Shown here in pieces: positions 1 through 8,230 of a stretch of DNA of 13,519 bases. This stretch comes from Saprospiraceae bacterium (GTDB taxonomy: Bacteria > Bacteroidota > Bacteroidia > Chitinophagales > Saprospiraceae), in the NCBI GenBank assembly GCA_020437045.1, contig JAGQWV010000084.1, positions 1-13,519 on the forward strand, read 5' to 3'. The stretch's first letter is position 1. Every line of letters starts with the position of its first letter. A program made the translations under genes and the position numbers. Under the pieces are notes generated by a model. It made no database searches. It saw nothing but the letters and a program-made list of their open reading frames with translations, and was not told the DNA's origin.

Positions 1-276
1 TTTTTGATCAAGCAAAAAGCGAAAAACTACTACTAGGTATCTTAGTCTTGGTAAGTTTTTTTCATTTACCCACTAAAAATGAATAAGAACCGAAAAAACA
101 TACTCAGACAGGTAATAGCAGAGCCATGAGTTAAGATATCTCTATGAGTAGATTTATCCTGATCCTACAAGTTTGAATTTCTCTCACCTCTGGGTAATGA
201 TTCGGTAGGGAACCCACAATATTTAAGCACTGTTATTATATCTTTGATCAACTTATTTTGAAACTAAGTCGCTTTT
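1..276. other. Intergenic region without a supported gene
   Basis: No reading frame with a plausible start or protein signature is visible. The stretch is AT-rich. It holds two copies of the 9-mer TTTGATCAA (3-11 and 243-251), each containing the palindrome TTGATCAA, and a TACCCACTAAA word (67-77) whose reverse complement recurs at 13378-13388. The left edge is probably the tail of a spacer after a gene outside the window. Confidence 0.5.
239..246 (+). promoter_or_regulatory. Possible Bacteroidota -7 promoter element
   Basis: TATCTTTG matches the Bacteroidota primary-sigma -7 consensus TAnnTTTG and lies about 30 bases before the start of the DUF6438 gene. This would put the transcript start near 252. 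No TTTG is seen at the expected -33 position (about 215-219 reads CACAA), so this is a weak, one-box match. Confidence 0.28.
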
Positions 277-975
277 ATGCCGAAACATAATATCATGTTT
301 ATGTTGATCAGTCTAATACACCTGCATTGTGTTAGCCATCGACAGCCTCAGAGTCCTCATCTGGTAATCCAACTCGAAAAAACAGGATGTCGCGGTTTCT
401 GTCCGGTGTACAAACTTTCCATTTATTCGGACAGGACTGTACATTTTGAAGGTATTGCTCATACCGGGGTGACCGAAGCCAATTTGCAATTAGATGAGAA
501 AGCATATCAAATGTTATTGGATTCTTTTAAAGAGGAAAGATTTGTGCAACTTGATAGTGCTTATGTTAAACCGGTCGCTGATTTTCCTTTTACCTATCTG
601 AGTTTTTCCGAAGAAAGTGGTACAACCCTTAAAAAGGTTTCGGTCCGGGGTAATGGTCCCGAAGAATTTGAGCGATTGGTCTATTTGACCGAAAAAATCG
701 CTTATGAACAAAAATGGTTATCGAATAAAGACACCTCGGTCGATTCGATCCGGGAGATCATTGTTGAATTAGTGCCCGGAAGTGCCCCGGAAGAATTAGT
801 CAGTCATTTTGCCGAGGATAATCTCATTTTTATCAAAAAAATTACCCCCAACCAACCATACTTCCTATTTAGCGTAACCAGTGAACATCCTGATGACCTA
901 CTGGAATTGATTCGTAAAGATCATCTGGTCAAATCAGCACAGTGGAATCATAAGCTTAAAAAACGATCAAATTGA
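277..975 (+). CDS. Exported DUF6438-domain protein with subtilase-propeptide-like C-terminus
   Basis: This 232-residue protein has a short hydrophobic N-terminus (about residues 7-18, ending in a Cys at 18), so it is probably exported and possibly a lipoprotein, although the lipobox is poor. Residues 28-147 resemble the DUF6438 family: a leading strand (LVIQLEKTG), then CRGFCPVY (Cys38, Cys42), a strand with an Asp-Arg turn, and a late ADFPFTYLSF strand. The molecular role of that family is unknown to me. Residues 158-228 look like a second module: it opens with IIVELVPGSAPEEL and closes with LVKSAQWNHKLKKR, the pattern of N-terminal propeptides of subtilisin-like (S8) proteases, but no protease domain follows. 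ATG at 277 is used; ATG at 295 is an alternative that gives a tighter signal peptide. The YCII-like gene begins 26 bases downstream and may share the transcript. Confidence 0.75.
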   Translation: MPKHNIMFMLISLIHLHCVSHRQPQSPHLVIQLEKTGCRGFCPVYKLSIYSDRTVHFEGIAHTGVTEANLQLDEKAYQMLLDSFKEERFVQLDSAYVKPVADFPFTYLSFSEESGTTLKKVSVRGNGPEEFERLVYLTEKIAYEQKWLSNKDTSVDSIREIIVELVPGSAPEELVSHFAEDNLIFIKKITPNQPYFLFSVTSEHPDDLLELIRKDHLVKSAQWNHKLKKRSN

Positions 976-1001
976 TATTTCCAAATTCAACCTTTCCGGA
1001 T

Positions 1002-1427
1002 ATGTATTTTAAACTCATATTTACTGTTATCATCTTGGTCATTACGCATCTATATTCATGGAGTCAGAATCCCGATACAACTAATTTTGAAACTTTCGAT
1101 TATATGCATGAAGGAGAAAAATATGTCATGCAGCAATATTTCCTCGTATTTATAAAACGAGGGGAAAATAAATCGGCATCGCCGGAAGAAGCAAAGGAAA
1201 TTCAGGCGAAGCATCTGGCTTATTTGGGAGGCCTTTACGAAAAAGGTTATATCTGCATGAATGGACCCTTTGGTGATGACGGAGAAATCCGTGGAGCTAC
1301 CATTTATCGGGTTTCTTCTGCCGATGAAGCACTTCGTCTTGCCCAGGGGGATCCGGCCGTTGAAGCCGGTATTTTCACCGTCGAAGCTCATCCCTGGTGG
1401 TTAGCAAGAGGTACCGGTGTGCGGTGA
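1002..1427 (+). CDS. Exported YCII-related (YciI-like) protein
   Basis: This protein has about 141 residues. The N-terminus (MYFKLIFTVIILVITHLYS, then WSQ) is a convincing signal peptide, which is why I chose ATG at 1002 over a TTG at 972 that overlaps the upstream stop codon. Residues 46-132 fit the YCII-related fold, a small dimeric alpha/beta barrel: a YFLVFIKRG strand, a helix with AKHLAYLGGLYEKG (His71), an NGPFGDDGEIRG turn, and the family-typical DPAVEAGIFTVEAHPWW ending. YciI relatives are mostly cytoplasmic proteins with a conserved His/Asp pocket and no agreed reaction, so export is the unusual point. It lies 26 bases after the DUF6438 gene on the same strand and may be cotranscribed with it. 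The family call is fairly secure; the function is not known. Confidence 0.82.
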   Translation: MYFKLIFTVIILVITHLYSWSQNPDTTNFETFDYMHEGEKYVMQQYFLVFIKRGENKSASPEEAKEIQAKHLAYLGGLYEKGYICMNGPFGDDGEIRGATIYRVSSADEALRLAQGDPAVEAGIFTVEAHPWWLARGTGVR

Positions 1428-1463
1428 CCTGCATAAAAAATCCATCAGAGGCTAACGGAGCTG

Positions 1464-1480
1464 GCATATGGGAAATATGC
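1464..1480 (+). repeat. Small hairpin in the YCII-sigma gap
   Basis: GCATAT (1464-1469) and ATATGC (1475-1480) form a 6-bp perfect stem with a 5-base loop. A G-T wobble and a T-A pair outside it extend the stem to 8 bp. No T-tract follows, so it is not a standard intrinsic terminator. It could still mark the 3' end of the YCII-related transcript. The rest of the 1428-1586 gap shows only AT-rich sequence. Confidence 0.35.
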
Positions 1481-1561
1481 TAAGGATTGACAGACTTTCA
1501 TTTTAAAACAGCCATCTGAAAATCCTCTAATTATCCAATCCATCTTTTTCCCTTATATTAG

Positions 1562-1584
1562 TATGAGTTAGATCTAACATCATA
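1562..1584. promoter_or_regulatory. Near-perfect palindrome just upstream of the sigma factor start
   Basis: The 12-base core GTTAGATCTAAC (1567-1578) is its own reverse complement. It is flanked by TATGA (1562-1566) and TCATA (1580-1584), which are also complementary, with one unpaired A at 1579. The element ends two bases before the sigma factor ATG at 1587. It could be an operator for a dimeric regulator, or an RNA hairpin over the translation start. The symmetry is seen directly; the function is inferred. Confidence 0.5.
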
Positions 1585-1586
1585 GC

Positions 1587-2144
1587 ATGTCGAACAATCG
1601 ACTCCACGACTATTGGCAACTTTTTATTTGCAAGGCCGATAAGTATTCACTACAGTGGATATTTCAGGAACTGTATGCTGATCTGTATCGCTATGGACTG
1701 CGTTTTGTCGATAACGAAGAAGACATTAAAGATGCGATTCAGGACATCTTCGTGAACCTATGGAGCTATCGAAAATCACTATCTGACCAGGTGAATGTAA
1801 AACCATACTTAATGGTATCGTTGCGGCACCAATTGATCAAGTTGAAAGGTAACGTAAGATTTGACCTCCTCACCTCTGATCACGAAAAATTATTAAAAGA
1901 GGACGTACCACTAGACAGCATGGATCCGCTGGTAAAAAAAACCATTATTTCCAAAGTAAATTCACTGCCGGAAAGGCAGCGTGAAATACTTTATCTGAAA
2001 TACTTCCAGGAACTAAGCTACCAGGAAATAGCAGAGATTATGAATATACAATACCAATCTGTTGTAAATCAGGCACACCGGGCCATCAATAAGCTTCGAC
2101 AAGATCAACAACTCTGTCGTCTGCAGTGGAATCTCAGCTACTAA
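1587..2144 (+). CDS. ECF RNA polymerase sigma factor (FecI/RpoE-like, Bacteroidota type)
   Basis: This is a 185-residue ECF sigma factor, which directs RNA polymerase to a small set of promoters and is normally held by a membrane anti-sigma factor. Region 2 spans about residues 22-90, with the core-binding segment LYADLYRYGLRFVDNEEDIK and a following AIQDIFVNLWSYR. A short linker leads to region 4 at about 118-172, with LPERQREILYLKY followed by the helix-turn-helix LSYQEIAEIMNIQYQSVVNQ and AHRAINKLR. The length is typical of the family, and no C-terminal sensor extension is present. The FecR-type anti-sigma gene follows after 121 bases, with SusC and SusD behind it, which is the standard layout for substrate-controlled Sus-like loci. 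The start is the first ATG of the frame; no Shine-Dalgarno sequence is visible, as is usual in this phylum. A palindrome ends two bases before it, suggesting the gene is itself regulated. Confidence 0.95.
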   Translation: MSNNRLHDYWQLFICKADKYSLQWIFQELYADLYRYGLRFVDNEEDIKDAIQDIFVNLWSYRKSLSDQVNVKPYLMVSLRHQLIKLKGNVRFDLLTSDHEKLLKEDVPLDSMDPLVKKTIISKVNSLPERQREILYLKYFQELSYQEIAEIMNIQYQSVVNQAHRAINKLRQDQQLCRLQWNLSY

Positions 2145-2206
2145 AAAAAGAATTTTAAAAAAATATCCAGATCGAAGGGTATAGAAAATTCATTTTCCGC
2201 TCCTGA

Positions 2207-2260
2207 TTATATCATCCGGATGACATTAGAAGAACAGGAAATCCTGAAATCCGGATATAA
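2207..2260. promoter_or_regulatory. Cluster of inverted repeats in the sigma-FecR gap
   Basis: TCATCCGGATGA (2212-2223) is a 12-base perfect palindrome. CAGGA (2235-2239) and TCCTG (2242-2246) form a second inverted repeat around AA. ATCCGGATATAA (2249-2260) is the reverse complement of the TTATAT and CCGGAT segments at 2207-2221, interrupted there by three bases. The element ends five bases before the FecR start. It is a good place for the operon promoter, an operator, or an attenuating RNA structure. I cannot fix a transcription start. Confidence 0.42.
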
Positions 2261-2265
2261 CGCCT

Positions 2266-3240
2266 ATGGAACGAGAAAATTTAGCGGAAAATCAATCTTT
2301 TATCAATTGGGCAACCGGTCAAAACGAAAAGGATGTTCAATTTTGGGATAATTACCTCGCTAATCATCCTGAAAAAGCATCTGAAATGATGCATGCACGA
2401 GGTAAAATATTATCCGGCCGGAATTACGATTTATCAAGTACTCATACATTCGATCTTAATTTCGAATGGGAAAACGTCCAAGCGAAAATACTGACTTCGG
2501 ACAGACAAAAATCACGCAGGAAAGTATTGGCACTGCTATCAACAGCCGCTGCCATTTTACTGCTTTTCTATATCATTTTCCCATTTTCCTCTAAGTCAGC
2601 TATTTCTTCAGCCATAACCCAGATAGACTCCACGAAACCGGGCGAAATTCGCACAATCACCTTATCCGATGGGACCCTGGTCACGCTAAATGGTAATTCT
2701 TCGATTACCTATCCTCAGAACTTGGATAAGGTCGCCCAGCGTCTCGTAAGCATTACTGGGGAGGTATATTTCGAGGTTCAACATAACGATACACCCTTTC
2801 GGGTGGATATGAATCATGGAAAAGTAACCGTACTCGGAACAAAATTTAACGTAAACGCCCGAACTTCCCAACCCCGAATCAGTCTGGTCGATGGAAAGGT
2901 TAATGTCCAAGCTCCTTCGGGCGAAGAATTAATCTTGCTGCCTGGACAATCAGCAGATATTGGATCGAAAATACGAATGTCGACCTCGGATGTTGTCGCA
3001 ATATCCAGTTGGAAAGATCACCTCTGGACTTTTAAAAACACCCCGCTCACACAGCTGATTGAAAAACTGCATGACGATTTCGGCATTACCGTACATGTCA
3101 GCGATACATCGATCAAAAACAGGGTAATATCCGGTAACCTATACACCGAGAATCTTGACCTACTATACAAAGCTCTGGAAACCATGCTGGATATCCGAAT
3201 TGAACAAGGGAAGCAAAGTATCACCCTATTGCAAAAGTAA
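2266..3240 (+). CDS. FecR-family anti-sigma factor
   Basis: This 324-residue inner-membrane regulator should bind the adjacent ECF sigma factor through its cytoplasmic N-terminus (about residues 1-85, including FINWATGQN and QFWDNYLANHPE) and receive a periplasmic signal from the outer-membrane transporter. One transmembrane segment lies at about 87-107 (KVLALLSTAAAILLLFYIIF), preceded by the basic stretch RQKSRRK. The FecR domain spans about 127-215 and shows typical motifs: ITLSDGTLVTLNGNS, GEVYFEVQH, PFRV, VLGTKFNV and LVDGKV. A C-terminal domain of the DUF4974 type follows at about 255-321 (WTFKNTPLTQLIEKLHDDFG, VISGNLYTENLDLLYKALE). It is full length with all domains intact. The stop codon is only three bases before the SusC start, so the two are probably translated from one mRNA and may be coupled. 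ATG at 2266 is the natural start. Confidence 0.95.
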   Translation: MERENLAENQSFINWATGQNEKDVQFWDNYLANHPEKASEMMHARGKILSGRNYDLSSTHTFDLNFEWENVQAKILTSDRQKSRRKVLALLSTAAAILLLFYIIFPFSSKSAISSAITQIDSTKPGEIRTITLSDGTLVTLNGNSSITYPQNLDKVAQRLVSITGEVYFEVQHNDTPFRVDMNHGKVTVLGTKFNVNARTSQPRISLVDGKVNVQAPSGEELILLPGQSADIGSKIRMSTSDVVAISSWKDHLWTFKNTPLTQLIEKLHDDFGITVHVSDTSIKNRVISGNLYTENLDLLYKALETMLDIRIEQGKQSITLLQK

Positions 3241-3243
3241 CCT

Positions 3244-6200
3244 ATGAAGCAATTTTTACTATTATTCACCACCTTCCTTCAGATTCTTGTGGTCCATGCT
3301 CAGTCAATGGATCAGGGGATCACAGCACATCTTCCTCGAAACAGAGAAAGTCTCGAACAGACCCTGGAAATGATTATTCAAAAGAAGGCAATTAATATTC
3401 TGTTTGAAACATCTGTAGTCAAAGGTAAATATGTGGAGGGGCCTGTCGACTATGATCAGACCCCAGAACAACTACTGAGCGCTACGCTCGATCAATTTCA
3501 GATTGACTATAAACAATTGGATAGCCGGAATTATGTATTGACAAGAAAAAAAATTCAGTCTCCAAAGGTAATTACCTACCAGACAACCGAACCTGAAGTT
3601 GATTCAGAAGTGGCAGATCAGATGATAATCGAAAAATCACTGGAGGGAATTGTCCTGGATAGTAAATCGAAGGAACCCCTGATTGGTGTTTCCATTTCCG
3701 TAAAGGAATTTCCCGATATGGGCACAACGACCGATATCGATGGTTCATTTTCTTTGAGCGTTCCGGACGAAGCAAAGTCATTGGTATTTTCTTATATCGG
3801 CTATGAGTCGTTGGAAGTTTCCGTCGAAATCGATCAGCCGATGGAAGTATTGTTGAATGTTTTAGTCAATCAGCTCGATGAGGTGGTAGTCACCGCCATC
3901 GGTATTGAAGCAAATAAACGAGCCCTGGGCTATTCGATCAGTGAATTATCCGGGGATGACATTCAGAATAGCAACGAAGCGAACCTCGTTAGCTCACTAA
4001 GTGGCAAGACCGCGGGCGTTCTGGTTACTTCAGCTTCGGGATCTCCCGGAGCCAGTGCCAATATCCGTATCCGGGGTAACAAGTCCATTAATGGTAGTAA
4101 TCAACCACTTATTATTGTGGATGGTCTCCCGATTGATAATACCTCCTCAGGCAATGGAAGTGTAGGTGTAGATGTATCCAATCGGGCCATTGATATAAAT
4201 CCCAATGACATAGCCTCCATATCTGTATTAAAGGGTCCGGCGGCAACGGCCATGTACGGTATCCGCGCTGCGAATGGTGCGCTGGTCATCACGACTAAAA
4301 AAGGCCAGGAAGGAAAACCGGTAATTAATGTCCGCAGTTCATACGGTCTCTCTGAAGTCAATAAAATGTTTGAGCGCCAATTTATCTACGCTCAGGGTAC
4401 CTATACGGGCGGTGCATCCGTCTACAGGGGTCCGGAGACCGGGGAGGCAAATAGCTACGGACCACCGCTTACTGACCTGGAATTTGATGGTGATCCGGCC
4501 TACCCTTATGACCGGAATGGGCGCCTGGTATCCCTTGGTACGGGAAATGGTAAACCGGCAATTTTGTATGACCCCGAAGGTGATTTCTTTGACACCGGAA
4601 TCACTCTGGACAACAATGTTTCGGTGTCTGGAGGTAATGAACGATTACGCTACTACACGTCATTGGGGTCTCTTACCCAGAAGGGTGTCGTACCCACTTC
4701 TACCTGGTCCCGGTATTCCTTCAAAGGTAATTTCGATATATCCTTAAATGAACGTTTTACCATCTCCACAAATACCAGTGTGGTTAAGTCTGGGGGTGAC
4801 CGCAAGAACAGGGGAAATGCACTGTCTGGTGTGAGTATCGGCTTATACCGTACACCTATCAGCTTTGATAATGGCAATGGCCTCAAAGGCCGGGAAGCTG
4901 CCGATTTTCCCGGTGCCTACATTTTCCCTGATGGCCTTCAGCGGGCATACCGGGGATCCGATCGATATGACAATCCCTATTGGAGCATCAACCGTGTACC
5001 ATTTACCGATGATGTAAATCGTATTATTCAGGGAGTAGGCCTTGCGTATCAAATTTTAGATGGATTGACTTTATCCTACAAAGTAGGGATGGATCACTAT
5101 TCTGATAAACGAAATGCTGCCTGGGATATTCACAGTGGCTCAGAGACCAATGGTCGGGTAGAATACCGTTCTATTTTATCTACCGATCTCAATTCGGATC
5201 TATTACTGACCTTCGACCATCATCTTAATGAAGACTTCAATATCACGGCTACATTGGGTCATAATATCTTTTCATCCAATTACAATGTCCGAAGTACTAA
5301 TGGACTAGAACTCACAAAACAGGGCTTTTATCATATAAGTAATGCCATCAATGTAGAATCGAACGAGACCATCGCGAGAAGAAAATTATTTGGTGTATTT
5401 GCCGATGTAAAAGTCGGTTGGAAAAACATTGCCTATCTTAATTTTACCGGAAGAAATGATTGGTCGAGCACCCTGCCTCAAAAGAATAATTCATTCTTCT
5501 ACCCCACGGTGAGTATGGGATTGGAAGTAACGGAAATGCTCGGTATCACGGATCATCCCATCCTCTCCTATGGAAAAATCAGAGCCTCCTTTGGTCAGGT
5601 GGGTAACGATGCCGGCATTTACCTCACCGAAAATTATTATCAGCAAGCCGTGGCCGACGGAGATAATCTGCTGCCAGGAAATGACTTTCCCGCTTTTGGA
5701 ACAAATGCCTTTGAACGGTCATTGGTACTTGGTAATGCCGATCTAAAAGCGGAAAAAACGACTACTTTTGAGCTAGGTGCCGATCTGAAACTTTTCCTGG
5801 GTCTGGCCGATCTCGACTTCACGTACTATCGTGCGACCACCAATGACCTGATTGTCGAATCGCAGGTTTCTGCAGCATCGGGGTTTACCATTGCTCCGGT
5901 AAATGCCGGGGAGATTCTAAATGAAGGTATTGAAGTAGTACTGGGGCTAAAACCTATCCGGAAGGGTCCTTTCCGCTGGAGCGCTGATTTAAATTTCACC
6001 AAATCAAAGAACATTGTTACGGAATTGCCGGAAGGGATCGAACAGATTTCCCTGGCCACATTCTCTGCCCTGTCGTCACTAATTGTTGAGGGACAACCCT
6101 ATGGTGTCTTAGTCGGAACAGCCTACCGGAGAAATGAATCCGGTCAGTTAATTATCGGTCCCGATGGTTGGCCACTGGTCAATCCTGAACAAATTAAAAT

Positions 6201-6759
6201 TGGTGATCCCAACCCTGATTGGATTGGCGGAATACGTAACACTTTTAGCTATAAGGGCATAACCCTTTCTGCTTTATTGGATGTGCGTAAAGGCGGTGAC
6301 ATATGGAATGGTACCCGGGGTGTACTTAACTATCTGGGCACTGGCTACGAAAGTGGTAGAGACCGTCAGGTCACCAATTATGTGTATGACGGCGTACTGG
6401 AAAGTGGTGAAACCAATACCCAGGCAGTCGACTTTGCCAATCCAGCCAATGGCACCGGAGGCATTAAATGGCGGCGCAATGGTTTTCTTGGTTTAGCCGA
6501 AGATAATATCGAAGATGGGGGTTGGGTCCGGTTACGCGAGCTGACGCTGGCCTACAATCTGCCACAATCCTGGCTGGAAGAGATTCATTTTGAAGGTGCC
6601 ACCATTGGACTGAGCGGTCGAAACCTTTGGCTCATGACCGATTACACGGGAGTCGATCCGGAGACCAATCTGCGCGGTGATTCAAACGACACTGGCTGGG
6701 ACTATTTTAATTTACCTAACACCCGATCTTATTCGGTCTCGATAAATCTAAAGTTTTAA
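3244..6759 (+). CDS. SusC/RagA-family TonB-linked outer-membrane transporter with STN signalling domain
   Basis: This 1171-residue outer-membrane protein imports a bound substrate, usually an oligosaccharide or peptide, using TonB energy and a SusD-type lid. In order it shows: a signal peptide (residues 1-20, cleaved after VVHAQ); an STN (secretin/TonB N-terminal) domain at about 30-101; a carboxypeptidase-regulatory-like beta-sandwich at about 132-207, opening with LEGIVLDSKSKEPLIGVSIS; the TonB-box-like LDEVVVTAIG (211-220); a plug at about 226-353 with IRIRGNKSINGS, PLIIVDGLPI and GPAATAMYGIRAANGALVIT; and a 22-strand-type barrel ending in the aromatic-rich SYSVSINLKF. The STN domain is the part that contacts FecR in Fec-type systems, so this copy is probably a transducer as well as a transporter. 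It lies three bases after FecR and three before SusD. The substrate cannot be read from the sequence. No frameshift or truncation is seen. Confidence 0.97.
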   Translation: MKQFLLLFTTFLQILVVHAQSMDQGITAHLPRNRESLEQTLEMIIQKKAINILFETSVVKGKYVEGPVDYDQTPEQLLSATLDQFQIDYKQLDSRNYVLTRKKIQSPKVITYQTTEPEVDSEVADQMIIEKSLEGIVLDSKSKEPLIGVSISVKEFPDMGTTTDIDGSFSLSVPDEAKSLVFSYIGYESLEVSVEIDQPMEVLLNVLVNQLDEVVVTAIGIEANKRALGYSISELSGDDIQNSNEANLVSSLSGKTAGVLVTSASGSPGASANIRIRGNKSINGSNQPLIIVDGLPIDNTSSGNGSVGVDVSNRAIDINPNDIASISVLKGPAATAMYGIRAANGALVITTKKGQEGKPVINVRSSYGLSEVNKMFERQFIYAQGTYTGGASVYRGPETGEANSYGPPLTDLEFDGDPAYPYDRNGRLVSLGTGNGKPAILYDPEGDFFDTGITLDNNVSVSGGNERLRYYTSLGSLTQKGVVPTSTWSRYSFKGNFDISLNERFTISTNTSVVKSGGDRKNRGNALSGVSIGLYRTPISFDNGNGLKGREAADFPGAYIFPDGLQRAYRGSDRYDNPYWSINRVPFTDDVNRIIQGVGLAYQILDGLTLSYKVGMDHYSDKRNAAWDIHSGSETNGRVEYRSILSTDLNSDLLLTFDHHLNEDFNITATLGHNIFSSNYNVRSTNGLELTKQGFYHISNAINVESNETIARRKLFGVFADVKVGWKNIAYLNFTGRNDWSSTLPQKNNSFFYPTVSMGLEVTEMLGITDHPILSYGKIRASFGQVGNDAGIYLTENYYQQAVADGDNLLPGNDFPAFGTNAFERSLVLGNADLKAEKTTTFELGADLKLFLGLADLDFTYYRATTNDLIVESQVSAASGFTIAPVNAGEILNEGIEVVLGLKPIRKGPFRWSADLNFTKSKNIVTELPEGIEQISLATFSALSSLIVEGQPYGVLVGTAYRRNESGQLIIGPDGWPLVNPEQIKIGDPNPDWIGGIRNTFSYKGITLSALLDVRKGGDIWNGTRGVLNYLGTGYESGRDRQVTNYVYDGVLESGETNTQAVDFANPANGTGGIKWRRNGFLGLAEDNIEDGGWVRLRELTLAYNLPQSWLEEIHFEGATIGLSGRNLWLMTDYTGVDPETNLRGDSNDTGWDYFNLPNTRSYSVSINLKF

Positions 6760-6762
6760 ATC

Positions 6763-8196
6763 ATGCGGTCTGAAAGATATACGATGAAGGACAATCAAAA
6801 CAAAAGCTACGCATTGATCCTTGTCCTGATAGGAATCTTACTTGGTTTTACGCAATGTGACTTTGGTGATCTCAATATCGATCCCACTCGTCAGGACGAT
6901 GCCAGTGTCCGGGAGATCCTTCCTTCTGCCATGGTTCAAACGGTTCGCAATACAATGAGTATTGGTGGCAGGGTTGCCGGAACCTTGGTTCAACATTTTG
7001 AGGGTACGGAGGCACAACCTTTGAGTTATAATAATTATCTGATCGACGAACAAACCTTATCAGATTTCTGGGAAACAGGCCTGTATGCCGGAGCCATGAA
7101 AGACTGCCAGATTATCATTGACAAAGCCGAGATTGAAGGACAACCCCATTATGAAGGAATCGCTAAAGTATTGATGGCTTATAACCTGGGAATTGCCACC
7201 AGTTTCTGGGGTGATATTCCATACCGCCAGGCGTTGAAAGGCACGGAAAGTCTCAAGTCAACCTACGACACACAAGAGGAAATCTACCAAAGTATTCTTC
7301 AACTATTAGATGAAGCCATTAACGCATTTGAGATGCCCTCCGTCATTGGTGGTCCTTCCAACGATGATTTAATTTTCAATGGGGTGCCAGCTCTATGGAT
7401 AAAAACTTGTCATGCGTTGAAGGCTCGTTATCTTTTGCATCTGTCAGGAAAAGATCCCGGCCATTTCAGTAACATTTTAGCTGAAATAGAACAAAGCTTC
7501 TCCAATGCTGGTGAGCAACCGGATTTTCATTTCGCAGACAGTGACAATGAAAGTAATCCCCTTGCCTTATTTGGTAAAGAGCGACCACAGCAAATGGAGA
7601 TCGGGGTTGCATTAAAACGAATAATGACAACCAACAATGATCCGCGGCAGTCAAAGTATTGGGTAGAAGTACAGGGTAAAGATGAAGTCTATCTAACGGA
7701 TAATCCGGATCTGATACGGGCCCAACGCAATTCTCCAATTCCACTCATATCATATAGCGAATTACTGTTTATTCAATCGGAAGTGTTGGTGCGAACAGGA
7801 GCTTCAAATGCGGCCCAGGTATTCTCCAAAGCGATCATTGCCAGCATGGAGGCTTGCGAAGTCATTCCAGCCTTATACAATCCGTATCTGGCATTTAATG
7901 GCGGGCTTCAATCCTCCCTCTCAAATGAAGAAAAAATTGAAAAAATAATTAATGAAAAATTTGTGGCCTCCTTTGCCCAAAATCCTCACGAAGCATGGAT
8001 TGATCAGCGACGTACTGGTTTTCCACAACTGGAAATACCTCAAAATGCCAATTCCAGCTTAAATCCTTCTTTGACTATTCCGAAAAGGGTAGTCTATCCA
8101 ATAGGAGAGCGTACTACAAATTATAACCATTACCAGGAAGCTATTACCCGGCAAGGTGGTCACTTGATGGACATCACTCCCTGGTTATTTAAATAA
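6763..8196 (+). CDS. SusD-like surface lipoprotein (SusD/RagB, SusD-like_2 type)
   Basis: This protein of up to 477 residues is a lid partner for the SusC transporter. The N-terminus has a lipoprotein signal: a hydrophobic run (LILVLIGILLGF), then TQC with the acylated Cys at residue 32 from this start, followed by DFGDLNIDPTR, which is typical of the family. The body has the alpha-helical TPR-like segments of SusD proteins, such as YEGIAKVLMAYNLGIATSFW followed by GDIPYRQALKG, and LISYSELLFIQSEVLVRTG. The C-terminus (HEAWIDQRRTGFPQLEIP, PKRVVYPIGERTTNYNHYQ) points to the SusD-like_2 branch rather than classical starch-binding SusD. ATG at 6784 is an equally plausible start, removing seven residues and leaving a cleaner signal peptide. 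It lies three bases after the SusC stop and 34 bases before the modular surface protein. Ligand unknown. Confidence 0.93.
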   Translation: MRSERYTMKDNQNKSYALILVLIGILLGFTQCDFGDLNIDPTRQDDASVREILPSAMVQTVRNTMSIGGRVAGTLVQHFEGTEAQPLSYNNYLIDEQTLSDFWETGLYAGAMKDCQIIIDKAEIEGQPHYEGIAKVLMAYNLGIATSFWGDIPYRQALKGTESLKSTYDTQEEIYQSILQLLDEAINAFEMPSVIGGPSNDDLIFNGVPALWIKTCHALKARYLLHLSGKDPGHFSNILAEIEQSFSNAGEQPDFHFADSDNESNPLALFGKERPQQMEIGVALKRIMTTNNDPRQSKYWVEVQGKDEVYLTDNPDLIRAQRNSPIPLISYSELLFIQSEVLVRTGASNAAQVFSKAIIASMEACEVIPALYNPYLAFNGGLQSSLSNEEKIEKIINEKFVASFAQNPHEAWIDQRRTGFPQLEIPQNANSSLNPSLTIPKRVVYPIGERTTNYNHYQEAITRQGGHLMDITPWLFK

Positions 8197-8230
8197 ACGA
8201 AATAATGCCATTCACTAAAATATATTCGTC

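Noticed and set aside
1464..1480. An intrinsic terminator after the YCII-related gene
   Set aside because: The stem is short and no T-tract follows, so it is listed only as a hairpin.
1487..1492. TTGACA as a -35 promoter box upstream of the sigma gene
   Set aside because: No -10 partner is found at about 17 bases, and Bacteroidota primary promoters do not use this consensus.
2220..2351. A 43-codon frame starting MTLEEQEILKSGYNAYG that overlaps the FecR start
   Set aside because: Most of it runs through the FecR coding region in a different frame, and its start lies inside the palindrome cluster. There is no independent support.
4328..4747. A 139-codon + strand frame inside the SusC gene
   Set aside because: It is in another frame across the SusC plug/barrel region, which is fully conserved in its own frame. 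The translated product has no recognisable features.
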